The notes: generated by a model from the sequence alone, not told the origin. A DNA stretch of 64,000 bases from Miltoncostaea oceani (GCF_018141545.1 NZ_CP064356.1:2183001-2247000); one strand, 5' to 3'. Counted from the first letter of the stretch, positions 8,943-16,821 are shown. Made by a program: numbers and translations.

Positions 8943-8967
8943 GCGACGGGTCCGGGCGGGGCCGTCC

Positions 8968-9822
8968 GTGCCTGAGCTCCCGGAGCTGCAGGCGCTCGCC
9001 GAGGGCCTCACCGCCGCCCTCGCGGGACGGCTCATCACCGACGCGCGGGTGCACCAGCACCACACGCTGAAGACCGCGGTGCCGCCGATCGGGGACCTCG
9101 CCGGCCGCCGCATCGCGCGGATCTGGCGCCGCGGGAAGATCCTCGGCGTGGAGGCGGAGGGCGACCGGACGCTCGTGATCCACCTGATGCAGGCCGGGCG
9201 GCTCGGCGTCGCGGCGGCCCCGGCGGGGCGGCCGGGGCGCACCGCGGCGATCGACCTCGGGATCGGCGAGGGGGAGGTGCTGCGCCTGCGCGAGCTGTCG
9301 ACGACGCGGCGGGCGTCGGCCCACCTGCTCGACGCGGCGGGGCTCGCGGAGCACCGCCCGCTGACGCGGCTCGGCCCCGAGCCGATCGGCCTCGACGCCG
9401 CCGGCTGGCGCGACGCGCTCACCAGCGGCCGGGGCGCCGTGCTGCACACCGCCCTGCGCGACGGGCGGCGCGTGGCGGGCATCGGCCGCGCCTACGCCAG
9501 CGACATCATGTGGGCGGCGCGCCTCGCCCCCTTCGCCCGGGTCGCCTCGCTCGACGACGACGCCTACGCGCGCCTCGCGCGGGCGGCCGACGCCGTGCTC
9601 GTCCAGGCACTCGACCGGGCCCGCGAGCGCATCACGACAGACCTGCCGAACCGCGAGCAGCGCGTCACCGCGGTCCACCGCCACCACGGCGAGCCGTGCC
9701 TGCGGTGCGGCACGCGCCTGGAGCACGTCGCGTTCCGCGAGTACGACCTCGTCTACTGCCCGGCGTGCCAGACCGGCGGCACGGTGTACCGCGACCGCAG
9801 GATGAGCCGCTTCCTGGACTGA
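8968..9822 (+). CDS. mutM: Fpg/Nei-family DNA glycosylase
   Basis: The 284-residue base-excision repair enzyme starts MPELPELQ, so the catalytic Pro2 and Glu3 are in place after removal of the initiator residue. WRRGKIL carries the conserved lysine near 53, IHLMQAGRL corresponds to the family HLGMTGRL, and a C-terminal zinc finger has the C-x2-C-x16-C-x2-C pattern (CLRCG, CPACQ near 245-267). Whether it prefers 8-oxoguanine (Fpg) or oxidised pyrimidines (Nei) cannot be decided; the gene symbol is the family default. The GTG at 8968 is forced by the conserved N-terminus. Confidence 0.85.
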   Translation: MPELPELQALAEGLTAALAGRLITDARVHQHHTLKTAVPPIGDLAGRRIARIWRRGKILGVEAEGDRTLVIHLMQAGRLGVAAAPAGRPGRTAAIDLGIGEGEVLRLRELSTTRRASAHLLDAAGLAEHRPLTRLGPEPIGLDAAGWRDALTSGRGAVLHTALRDGRRVAGIGRAYASDIMWAARLAPFARVASLDDDAYARLARAADAVLVQALDRARERITTDLPNREQRVTAVHRHHGEPCLRCGTRLEHVAFREYDLVYCPACQTGGTVYRDRRMSRFLD

Positions 9823-9858
9823 GCGTGGGACGGCGCGCCGCCGGGTACTCCGCGGCCC

Positions 9859-10308
9859 ATGTCCGATGACGAGATGGATGTCGACCAGGTCCTGACGCTG
9901 CTGAACGCGGCGTTGCGACTCCAGCAACGATCCGCGCTGCAGCTGTCGCTCGCGGCGGGCGGGCTGACCGGCCTCGCCGGCCAGGCCCTCGCGCCGCGCC
10001 TCGCGGCCTCCGCCGCCGAGGAGCTCGGCGACGCGCGGCGGCTCGTGGAGAAGATCGTCGCCCTCGGCGGCGACCCCACCGACGAGGTGGCGCCGCTCGC
10101 CTGGCACGAGGACGCCCTCGACATGGTCGGCGCGCTCGTCCGCCAGGAGGAGGAGGCCGTCGCCGCGCTCCACGCCGTGATCCCCCCGACGGGCCAGGAG
10201 CCGCGGTCCGAGGCGCTCGAGCACCTGGTGGAGCACCTCATCATGCGCAAGCAGGGGCAGGTGGACATGCTCCTGCGGGTGCTGCGCGGGGCGGGCGGCC
10301 CCGCCTGA
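9859..10308 (+). CDS. Ferritin-like four-helix protein with incomplete diiron ligands
   Basis: The 149-residue protein has four amphipathic helices and the EELGDARRLVEKIVALGGDP spacing of bacterioferritin/Dps-like proteins. The usual helix A Glu is a Gln here (LRLQQRSALQ) and the helix B His is an Arg (EELGDAR instead of EExxHA), so a normal diiron site seems absent. It may be a structural or DNA-protective relative. The start ATG has a weak TACTCC box 7 bases upstream. It runs convergently into the second ferritin-like gene, with a shared terminator between. Confidence 0.65.
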   Translation: MSDDEMDVDQVLTLLNAALRLQQRSALQLSLAAGGLTGLAGQALAPRLAASAAEELGDARRLVEKIVALGGDPTDEVAPLAWHEDALDMVGALVRQEEEAVAALHAVIPPTGQEPRSEALEHLVEHLIMRKQGQVDMLLRVLRGAGGPA

Positions 10309-10311
10309 GGC

Positions 10312-10340
10312 GCGGGGGCGGCGCGCCGCGCCGCCCCCGC
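10312..10340. terminator. Bidirectional hairpin terminator between two ferritin-like genes
   Basis: A 13-base-pair perfect GC stem (10312-10324 with 10328-10340, 3-base loop) lies in the 39-base gap between the two convergent stop codons. There is no clear T-tract on either side. Confidence 0.6.
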
Positions 10341-10347
10341 CCCGGCC

Positions 10348-10845
10348 CTACGCGTACTCGCGCAGGTAGCGCTCGAAGGTGCGCAGGTGCGACTCCTCGT
10401 CGCGGAGGATCTCGATCACCATGTCCTGCGTCGCCCAGTCGACGCCGTCGCAGGCCTCGATGATCCGCAGGTAGTGCTCGATGGCGCCCTTCTCGGCCTG
10501 GATGACGCCCTCGATCACGGGGACCACGTCGGCCCCGTCCTCGAGCGGCTGCAGGTACGTCTGCTCCGGGGCGAATCCGGCCGAGCCGGGCGGCGTGCCG
10601 TACAGCTCCTTGATGCGCGCGGCGAAGCGGCGGGCGTGCCCGAGCTCCTCCTCCACGTCCTCGGAGAGCGCCTCGGCGATCTCGTCGGCCCGGATGCCGT
10701 CGAGGTTCTCGGAGTTCGCCAGGTAGCTCATGACGGTCTCCATCTCCATCCAGTACGCGCGCCGCAGCAGCTCGAGGATCTCCTCGCGCTTGGCGGACTG
10801 GGCGTCGGACAGGATGCCCGTGGCGACCCTGCTCTGGGTCCTCAT
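10348..10845 (-). CDS. Ferritin-like (bacterioferritin-type) diiron protein
   Basis: The 165-residue four-helix protein keeps a full ferritin ligand set: Glu in MEMETVMSYL, Glu and His in EELGHARRFAARIKEL, Glu in QAEKGAIEHYL, and Glu and His in RDEESHLRTF. It likely oxidises or stores iron, or detoxifies peroxide. The ATG at 10845 follows a GGGAGG by 9 bases, so it has a leader, unlike many neighbours. It is divergent from the fur-type gene across about 100 bases, which suggests control by that regulator. Confidence 0.8.
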   Translation of the reverse strand: MRTQSRVATGILSDAQSAKREEILELLRRAYWMEMETVMSYLANSENLDGIRADEIAEALSEDVEEELGHARRFAARIKELYGTPPGSAGFAPEQTYLQPLEDGADVVPVIEGVIQAEKGAIEHYLRIIEACDGVDWATQDMVIEILRDEESHLRTFERYLREYA

Positions 10846-10935
10846 CGTCCCGTTCCTCCCGTTCGCTTCCCGATCCGGGCACGGTAGCAAATCACTTAGA
10901 ACAACGTGCGAGTAAGGGATGCCTATCGCTTGCGC

Positions 10936-10941
10936 TATAGT
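10936..10941 (+). promoter_or_regulatory. -10 box for the fur-family gene
   Basis: TATAGT is followed by 7 bases and the ATG at 10949, and no Shine-Dalgarno is present, so the mRNA is probably leaderless. The 10886-10935 stretch is AT-richer than its surroundings and is the natural place for an operator shared with the divergent ferritin-like gene, but I see no clear palindrome. Confidence 0.5.
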
Positions 10942-10948
10942 CCGGCGC

Positions 10949-11395
10949 ATGGCGACCACGCGCATCGACGACGGGCTGCACACGGCCCTCCGCGCGCGCG
11001 GCCAGCGCGTCACGCCCCAGCGGCTCGTGATCGCCGCCGCCGTCCGCGAGCTGGACCACCACGCGACGGCCGAGCAGATCCACACCGCCGTCGCCGCACG
11101 TCTGCCCGGCGTCTCGCTGCCGACGGTCTACGCGACGCTCGAGCTGCTGGAGGAGATGGGCCTGGTGCGCCGCGTCGCCACCGAGAGCGGCACCGCCGTC
11201 TACGACCCCCGCACCGACGAGCACCACCACCTCGTGTGCCGCGGGTGCGGCGCCATCGCCGACGTGGACGGGGCCGTCGACCACGGCGCCCTCCTGCGCG
11301 CCGCGCGTGGCGCGGGCTTCGCGCCCGACGCGGCGCAGGTCGTCATCCGCGGCCTCTGCGCGTCGTGCGCGGCCGCGGCCCCCTCCGCCGCCTGA
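10949..11395 (+). CDS. Fur/PerR-family metal-dependent regulator
   Basis: The 148-residue protein has the Fur winged helix (residues about 10-80: RGQRVTPQRLVI, TAEQIHTAV, VSLPTVYATLELLEEMGLV), the metal-binding HHHLVCRGCG near 92, and the second zinc CxxC near the C-terminus (CASC). It could be a Fur, PerR or Zur; the sequence does not decide. The ATG at 10949 is preferred over an upstream in-frame start because it sits 7 bases from the -10 box. It likely controls the divergent ferritin-like gene. Confidence 0.85.
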   Translation: MATTRIDDGLHTALRARGQRVTPQRLVIAAAVRELDHHATAEQIHTAVAARLPGVSLPTVYATLELLEEMGLVRRVATESGTAVYDPRTDEHHHLVCRGCGAIADVDGAVDHGALLRAARGAGFAPDAAQVVIRGLCASCAAAAPSAA

Positions 11396-11408
11396 CCCGC
11401 GTCGCGGC

Positions 11409-13082
11409 CTAGGCCGCGAGCAACTCGTGGACGAAGCGGACGGTCAGGGCGCCGTCCCCGACCGCGCCCGCGACGCGGTTCGACGCGCCGGCGCGCACGT
11501 CGCCGGCCGCGAAGACGCCGGGACGGACGGTCTCGAGCAGGTGCGGGGGGCGCTCCTCGAGCGGCCAGTGCAGGCGCCCGTCGCAGGCGGCGGCGCCCGG
11601 CCCGCAGAGGAGGTAGCCGGCCGCGTCCATGCGCAGGATGCCGCTGGCCGCCTCGGTGCACGGCTCGGCGCCGATCATCACGAAGACCGCCGCCACCGGG
11701 ACGCGCTCCTCGGCGCCGCTCGCGCCGTCGCGGAGCGTCACGGCCTCGACGCGGCGGGCGCCGTGCACGCCCGCGACCTCGGTGCGGGTCATCACCTCGA
11801 TGCGCGGGTTGCGCTCGACGCGGTCCACGAGGTAGCGCGACATCGTCTGGGAGAGGCCGGCGCCGCGCACCGCGACCCGCACGCTGCGCGCATGCCGGGC
11901 GAGGTGCATCGCGGCCTGTCCGGCGGAGTTGCCGCCGCCGACGACCACGACGTCCCGGTCGCGGTAGCGCTCGGCGTCCGCCGGCATCGCCGCGTGGTAG
12001 AGCCCCGCCCCCCGGTAGCGCGCGACGTCGGGGAGGTCGAGCTCCCGCCACCGCGCCCCCGTCGCCATGACGAGCGCGCGCGCCAGCACGTACTGCCCGT
12101 CGTCGAGGTCGACGCGCACGAGGCCCTCGGGGCCGTCGGCCAGCTCGACGGCGCGGTGGAAGCTCGACAGGACGGCGTCGAACCGGCGTGCCTGCAGGGT
12201 GGCGGCGCGCGTCAGCTCGGCGCCGGAGACGCCGCTCGGGAAGCCGAGGTAGTTCTCGATGCGGCTGCTCGTGCCGGCCTGCCCGCCGGGCGCCCACGCC
12301 TCGGCGACGAGCGTCCGCAGCCCCTCGGATCCGCCGTAGACGGCGGCCGCGAGCCCCGCCGGGCCGGCGCCGAGGACCACGAGGTCGAACCGCTGGCCGT
12401 CCACGTCGGCGCGCAGCCCCAGCTCGCGGGCGACCTGCGCCGCCGACGGGTTGCGCAGGATGCGGTCGCTGCGGATGAGGACGGGCGTCTCGGCGGGGGG
12501 GATCCCGAGCCAGTCGAGGATCTTCACCGCCTGCGGGTCCTCGTCGACGTCGTGGAACCGCACGGGGAGCAGGTTCCGCTCGAGGAGGTCGCGCACCTCG
12601 AACGCCCGTCGCGACCCGCGGTCGGCGATGAGGCGCAGCACCCCGTGGCCGGCGCCCTCGTGCCAGGCGCGCCGCGCGAGCAGGGTCCCGAGCACCAGCT
12701 CGCCCATCTCGGGCTTCGCCGCGAGCATCTCGCGCAGGCCGGTGCGGGCGAACGCGATCGCCTCGGTCGGCTCGGACGCGACGGCGGACACGATGGCCGG
12801 CTCGCCCGTGAACGTGGCGATGTCGCCGATGAACACGCCGCCGTCGGCCTCGGCGATCAGGACCTCCTTGCCCGGGTGCCGGTCGATGAACTCGACACGG
12901 CCGGACGCGATCACGAAGAACGGCGCGTCGCGCTGGCCCTGGGCGTACAGCACCTCGCCGGGCGCGAACGTCCGGCGCTCCCCGTGCTCCGCGAACCACG
13001 CGACCTTCTCGTCCGTCAGCCGCGGGTACAGGACCGGGTCCCCGAGGTCGGGGAACGGCTCTGCCCGGATCCGCGGCGTCAT
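11409..13082 (-). CDS. Cyclic-nucleotide-domain FAD-dependent reductase, thioredoxin-reductase-like, without CxxC
   Basis: The 557-residue protein has three parts. Residues about 20-140 form a cNMP-binding beta barrel (LYAQGQRDAPFFVIASGRVEF, FIGDIATFTGEPA). Residues about 150-225 resemble a glutaredoxin-like insert (LPVRFHDVDEDPQAVKIL). Residues 230-557 are a TrxB-like two-dinucleotide fold (VVLGAGPAGLAAAVYGGSEGL, VMATGARWREL, VVVGGGNSAGQAA, GVFAAGDVRAG). Where thioredoxin reductases carry CATC, this one has YHAAMPADAE, so a dithiol cannot form. It may pass electrons from NAD(P)H to another partner. Its start lies 7 bases after a TAGCTT box. Confidence 0.8.
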   Translation of the reverse strand: MTPRIRAEPFPDLGDPVLYPRLTDEKVAWFAEHGERRTFAPGEVLYAQGQRDAPFFVIASGRVEFIDRHPGKEVLIAEADGGVFIGDIATFTGEPAIVSAVASEPTEAIAFARTGLREMLAAKPEMGELVLGTLLARRAWHEGAGHGVLRLIADRGSRRAFEVRDLLERNLLPVRFHDVDEDPQAVKILDWLGIPPAETPVLIRSDRILRNPSAAQVARELGLRADVDGQRFDLVVLGAGPAGLAAAVYGGSEGLRTLVAEAWAPGGQAGTSSRIENYLGFPSGVSGAELTRAATLQARRFDAVLSSFHRAVELADGPEGLVRVDLDDGQYVLARALVMATGARWRELDLPDVARYRGAGLYHAAMPADAERYRDRDVVVVGGGNSAGQAAMHLARHARSVRVAVRGAGLSQTMSRYLVDRVERNPRIEVMTRTEVAGVHGARRVEAVTLRDGASGAEERVPVAAVFVMIGAEPCTEAASGILRMDAAGYLLCGPGAAACDGRLHWPLEERPPHLLETVRPGVFAAGDVRAGASNRVAGAVGDGALTVRFVHELLAA

Positions 13083-13089
13083 GGGCGCA

Positions 13090-13095
13090 AAGCTA
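13090..13095 (-). promoter_or_regulatory. -10 box for the cNMP-domain reductase
   Basis: TAGCTT on the minus strand lies 7 bases before the ATG at 13082, with no Shine-Dalgarno between. The arrangement fits a leaderless mRNA. Confidence 0.4.
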
Positions 13096-13121
13096 GCGCA
13101 GGCGCCCCGCCGGCCGTCGTG

Positions 13122-13301
13122 TCAGTCCTTGTCGCCCTCGGGCTCGGCGCCGGCGACGACGATCCCGGCGTGCCAGCGGGCGAAGCGCCCCTCGGGGGTC
13201 TCCATCCACTCCCGCAGGTCGCGCTCGAAGCGCCCCCACACGCGGGCGCGGGCGCCGTAGGCGGGGAAGACCTCGATCTCGCTCGTCCGCATGTCACGCA
13301 T
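13122..13301 (-). CDS. Small hypothetical protein, 59 residues
   Basis: I do not recognise this protein. It has no membrane segment. The middle carries aromatic and charged residues (VFPAYGARARVWGRFERDLREW) and the C-terminus is acidic. The ATG at 13301 follows an AAGG by 8 bases; a second ATG at 13292 lacks such a site. The codon pattern matches its neighbours, so I regard it as a real gene. It is on the same strand as the cNMP-domain reductase, just upstream of its promoter. Confidence 0.5.
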   Translation of the reverse strand: MRDMRTSEIEVFPAYGARARVWGRFERDLREWMETPEGRFARWHAGIVVAGAEPEGDKD

Positions 13302-13376
13302 GAGGGTGACCTTACACGACGCCGTAGGGGCGATGGACGGGCCGGGTGTCACGGGTGCGCGGGGACGCGCGTGCCC

Positions 13377-13382
13377 TACCCT
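13377..13382 (+). promoter_or_regulatory. -10 box for the DCC oxidoreductase gene
   Basis: TACCCT, 6 bases before the GTG at 13389, is part of the 11-base motif CCTACCCTCGG that recurs, with one variable base, before comEA, comEC and ftsH. Confidence 0.45.
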
Positions 13383-13388
13383 CGGTGC

Positions 13389-13796
13389 GTGACCGCCGCG
13401 CTCCTCCACGACCGCGACTGCGGCTTCTGCCGTTGGTGCGCCGCGGTCGTGCTGACGCTCGACCGGCGCCGGGCGCTGCGGCCGGTGGAGATCCAGTCCC
13501 CCGAGGGCGGCCGCCTGCTGGCGGGCCTCGACACGGCGACCCGGATGGGCTCCTGGCACCTCGTCGGCGACGACGGGGTGCCGCGGTCGGCGGGCGCCGC
13601 GGTCGCCCCGCTGCTGCGGCTGCTGCCGGGTGGCCGCGTCCCCGCCGCGCTCGTCGCCCGGGTGCCGCGCGCCGCCGAGGCCGGATACCGCGCGGTCGCC
13701 GCGCGGCGCGGGCGGCTCGGCCGCCTGGTGCGCCCCCGCGCCCGCCGGTGGGCGGCGGACGTGATCGCCCGGAGGGCTACAGACCCAGCCGGGTGA
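13389..13796 (+). CDS. DCC-family (DUF393) thiol-disulfide oxidoreductase
   Basis: The 135-residue protein carries the family signature DRDCGFCRWC at residues 9-18, with the redox CxxC at positions 12-15, in a thioredoxin-like fold. The substrate of the family is not established. The GTG start is 6 bases from a TACCCT box and has no Shine-Dalgarno. Its 3' end overlaps the convergent era gene by 20 bases. Confidence 0.8.
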   Translation: MTAALLHDRDCGFCRWCAAVVLTLDRRRALRPVEIQSPEGGRLLAGLDTATRMGSWHLVGDDGVPRSAGAAVAPLLRLLPGGRVPAALVARVPRAAEAGYRAVAARRGRLGRLVRPRARRWAADVIARRATDPAG

Positions 13797-14655
13797 GCAT
13801 CGACTCGTCGTCGCGCCAGCGCTTGCGGACGCGGACGGTCAGGTCGAGGTGGACCTCCGTCCCCCACAGGCGCCCGAGCGCCGACCGGGCGGCGGACCCG
13901 ATGTCGCGGATCATGCCGCCTCCCTTGCCGACGACGATGCCCTTCTGCGACTCGGTCTCGACGAGGACGGCGGCGCGCACCACGACGCCGTGCCGGGCCG
14001 GCTCGATCTCCTGCACGTCCACCGCGAGCGCGTGGGGGATCTCCTGGCGCAGGCGGAGCAGGGCCGCCTCGCGGATGAGCTCCGCGGCCAGCTCCTCCTC
14101 GGTCTGGTCGGTCGCCATACCCTCGGGGAAGAAGCGGGGGCCCTCGGTGAGGAGCTGGGGCAGGTCGGCCCGCAGCGCCTCGACGCCCTCCCCCTCGCGG
14201 GCGCTGACGGGGTGCAGCTCGACGAACGGGACGAGCAGCGCCGCGCGGGCGATCGCCGCCGCCACCTCGTCGCGGGAGAGCCGGTCGATCTGGTTCAGCA
14301 CCGTGATCACCGGGAGCTTCGACGCGCGGAGGCGCTCCGCGATGAAGCGGTCCCCACCCCCGACGGGCTCGGCGGCGTTCAGGACGTAGAGGGCGGCGTC
14401 GCAGTCGGCGAGGCTCCCGTCGACCGTCGCCTGCATCCGCACGGTGAGGCCGTCGGCGGGGCGCTGGAAGCCCGGCAGGTCGAGCATCACCGCCTGCCAG
14501 TCCTCCCCGTGGACGACGGCGGTGATGCGCCGCCGGGTGGTCTGCGGGCGCGGGGAGACCGCCGCGACGTGGCTCCCCGCGAGGGCGTTCGCGAGCGTCG
14601 ACTTGCCGACGTTGGGGCGCCCGGCGAGGGCGACGAGGCCGGAGCGGTAGCTCAT
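13777..14655 (-). CDS. era: GTPase Era, ribosome small-subunit assembly factor
   Basis: The 292-residue protein has G1 GRPNVGKS, a G2 threonine region QTTRRRI, G3 DLPG near 60 and a C-terminal KH domain (KGIVVGKGGGMIRDIGSAAR-like, about 225-292) that binds the 3' end of 16S rRNA. The G4 motif is NQID where NKxD is usual. The start ATG overlaps the stop of the kinase/PAP2 gene as ATGA. It ends a long coupled operon that begins at prmA or further upstream. Confidence 0.95.
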   Translation of the reverse strand: MSYRSGLVALAGRPNVGKSTLANALAGSHVAAVSPRPQTTRRRITAVVHGEDWQAVMLDLPGFQRPADGLTVRMQATVDGSLADCDAALYVLNAAEPVGGGDRFIAERLRASKLPVITVLNQIDRLSRDEVAAAIARAALLVPFVELHPVSAREGEGVEALRADLPQLLTEGPRFFPEGMATDQTEEELAAELIREAALLRLRQEIPHALAVDVQEIEPARHGVVVRAAVLVETESQKGIVVGKGGGMIRDIGSAARSALGRLWGTEVHLDLTVRVRKRWRDDESMLTRLGL

Positions 14656-15470
14656 CCCCACAACTGGAAGATCACGATCGCCACGCACGTGCCGAGCACC
14701 GCGCCGGCGAGCGTCTCGACGATCGAGTGGATGCCGGCCTCGACGCGCGACTGGGCGACGAGGAGGGCCATCAGGAAGGCGAGCGTCGAGACGAGGACGG
14801 CGTGCCGGAGGGGCTCCGCGATGATGGTGATGGCCGCCCACGCCGCGAACGCCGCGGCGGCGTGACCGGAGGGCAGGCCGCCGCGCAGGGGCGTGCCCCG
14901 CCCGGTCCACGCCTTGATCGCGATGACGGCGATGACCGTCACGATCATCGTCACGACGACGAGGTGGGTCGGCGAGCGCCGCACCCCGACGAGCAGGTCG
15001 CGGCCCCCGTCGGTGAGGCGGTCGTAGAAGACGAAGTATGCGATCGCCAGGGCGTTCACGGTGGCGACGAGCACCGCGCCGGCGGCGACGTCCTTCGCGA
15101 TCTTCACGAGGGGGTGGTACGTCGTCACGACGGCGTCGATGGCCGCCTCGATCGCCGTGTTCATCATCTCGGCGACGAGCACCAGGCTGATGGCGCCGAG
15201 CACCGCCGCCAGCTCGAGGCGCGAGAAGTCGAGCAGCAGCCCGGACACCAGCACCACCACGGCGGCGGTGACGTGGATCTGCATGTTCCGCTGGGTGCGG
15301 AGCACGTAGACGATGCCCTCGAACGCCCAGTTGAACGACCAGCGCAGCGACCCCTGGCGGGGGAGGCTCGTGTGGGACGCCCGGCGCAGCAGCGACCCGA
15401 GGCCGCGGCGGCCGCCGGGGCCGCCCGGGCCGGGGGCGTGGCCGGTCGGCGGGCTCTCGGACGTCGTCAC
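14652..15470 (-). CDS. Fusion of DgkA-type lipid kinase and PAP2-type phosphatase
   Basis: The 272-residue membrane protein has two parts. Residues about 40-165 are a DgkA/undecaprenol-kinase domain (EMMNTAIEAAIDAV and KIAKDVAAGAVLV, with three helices). Residues about 175-272 are a PAP2 phosphatase (PSGHAAAAF and SRVEAGIHSIVETLAG), with four helices. The kinase would phosphorylate diacylglycerol or undecaprenol; the phosphatase would remove phosphate from such lipids. Opposing activities on one chain suggest recycling of the cell-wall carrier lipid. The GTG and stop overlap ybeY and era by four bases. Confidence 0.82.
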   Translation of the reverse strand: MTTSESPPTGHAPGPGGPGGRRGLGSLLRRASHTSLPRQGSLRWSFNWAFEGIVYVLRTQRNMQIHVTAAVVVLVSGLLLDFSRLELAAVLGAISLVLVAEMMNTAIEAAIDAVVTTYHPLVKIAKDVAAGAVLVATVNALAIAYFVFYDRLTDGGRDLLVGVRRSPTHLVVVTMIVTVIAVIAIKAWTGRGTPLRGGLPSGHAAAAFAAWAAITIIAEPLRHAVLVSTLAFLMALLVAQSRVEAGIHSIVETLAGAVLGTCVAIVIFQLWG

Positions 15471-15862
15471 GGCGCCTCGTCCACGAGGCGGTCCTGCAGG
15501 GCCAGCATCTCGCCGTCGTCGACCTCGTGGTCGTACCCGAGGAGGTGCAGCAGGCCGTGGACGGCGAGCGTGCCGAGGGGGTCCTGGGCGGCGTCGGGGC
15601 AGATCACGACGTCCCCGAGCTCGGGGGGCGGCCCGTCCTCCGGCCACTCCCGGGCCTCGGGGCCGTCGACCGGGAAGGCGAGGACGTCGGTCGGCGTCGG
15701 CTTCCCGCGGTGCTCCCCGTTGATGGCGGCCATCTCCTCGGGCCCGACGATCATGAGCCCCATGCTCGCCCGGGTCACGCCGAGGCGGGCGCACGCCCAC
15801 TCGAGGCGCGCGACGAGCGGCGCCGTGTCGGCGCCCGCGCCCTGCGCCTCGACCTCGATCAC
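15467..15862 (-). CDS. ybeY: Endoribonuclease YbeY (rRNA maturation)
   Basis: The 131-residue protein has the zinc-binding signature HGLLHLLGYDH at about residues 105-115 and TDVLAFP upstream, as in YbeY. It matures 16S rRNA 3' ends and helps quality control of 70S ribosomes. The GTG at 15862 overlaps the phoH stop as GTGA. The phoH-ybeY-dgkA-era order is the conserved arrangement in Gram-positive bacteria. Confidence 0.93.
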   Translation of the reverse strand: MIEVEAQGAGADTAPLVARLEWACARLGVTRASMGLMIVGPEEMAAINGEHRGKPTPTDVLAFPVDGPEAREWPEDGPPPELGDVVICPDAAQDPLGTLAVHGLLHLLGYDHEVDDGEMLALQDRLVDEAP

Positions 15863-16821
15863 GTCGTGGCGCCCTCCGCGGCGCCGTACGCGTCGACGAT
15901 GCGCTGCACGAGGCGGTGGCGGACCACGTCGCGACGGTCGAGGCGGACGAAGCCGATGTCCTCGACGCCCTCCAGGATCTCCGTCGCGCTGACGAGGCCG
16001 GAGCGCTGCGCCGACGGCAGGTCCACCTGGGTGATGTCGCCGTTGACGACCATCCGCGAGCCGTTGCCGAGCCGGGTGAGGAACATCTTCATCTGCTCGG
16101 GCGTGGTGTTCTGCGCCTCGTCGAGGATGATGAAGCTGTCGTTGAGGGAGCGGCCGCGCATGAACGCGAGGGGCGCGACCTCCACCTGACCCCGCTCGAG
16201 CAGGCCCTCGACGCGCTCCCCGTCGAGCATGTCGTAGAGGGCGTCGAACAGGGGCCGCAGGTAGGGGTCGACCTTCGCGGCGAGGTCGCCGGGGAGGAAC
16301 CCGAGGCGCTCGCCGGCCTCGACCGCGGGCCGCGTCAGGATGATGCGCGCCACCTCGCGGCGCATCAGCGCCGCCGTGGCGATCGCGACCGCGAGGTAGG
16401 TCTTGCCGGTGCCGGCCGGGCCGATCCCGAACGTGATGGTGTTGCTGCGGACGGCGTCGACGTAGCGCTTCTGGCCGCCGGTGCGCGGCGTGACGAGGAA
16501 GCGCCCGTTGCGCCAGACGACGTCGTCGAGCATCGGGCCGACGGGCTCGGCGCCCTCGATGGCGTCGGCGATCGTGTCGATGGTCCCGGGGGCGACGCTG
16601 CGGCCCAGGCGGACGAGCTCGGCGAACTCGCCGACCACCTCGGCGGCGGCGCTGACGCGCCCCTCCTCCCCCTCCAGCGTCAGGCGGTTGCCCCTCAGGC
16701 TGATCTCGAGGGCGAGCCGCTCCTCCAGCGCCCGGAGCACGCTGTCCTGCTCCCCGGCCAGCTCGACCGCGACGCGGTCGTCGAGCTCGATCGTCCGGAC
16801 CACCTGGTCGGACGCGCTCAC
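15859..16821 (-). CDS. phoH: PhoH-family ATPase
   Basis: The 320-residue protein has a Walker A GPAGTGKTYLAVAIA near residue 133, Walker B FIILDEAQNTTPEQMK near 225, and a N-terminal KH-like segment. PhoH (PhoL) acts near ribosome assembly and RNA metabolism with YbeY. The GTG start at 16821 overlaps the HIT gene stop as GTGA. Confidence 0.92.
   Translation of the reverse strand: MSASDQVVRTIELDDRVAVELAGEQDSVLRALEERLALEISLRGNRLTLEGEEGRVSAAAEVVGEFAELVRLGRSVAPGTIDTIADAIEGAEPVGPMLDDVVWRNGRFLVTPRTGGQKRYVDAVRSNTITFGIGPAGTGKTYLAVAIATAALMRREVARIILTRPAVEAGERLGFLPGDLAAKVDPYLRPLFDALYDMLDGERVEGLLERGQVEVAPLAFMRGRSLNDSFIILDEAQNTTPEQMKMFLTRLGNGSRMVVNGDITQVDLPSAQRSGLVSATEILEGVEDIGFVRLDRRDVVRHRLVQRIVDAYGAAEGATT

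Noticed and set aside
8898-8967. A trp attenuator or T-box before the deoC-hisIE-trp operon
   Set aside because: The leader is under 40 bases, with no run of Trp codons and no T-box sequence.
10886-10935. A Fur or PerR box in the AT-rich gap between the ferritin-like and fur-type genes
   Set aside because: No 7-1-7 or similar inverted repeat could be found by eye; the region remains a candidate operator only by position.
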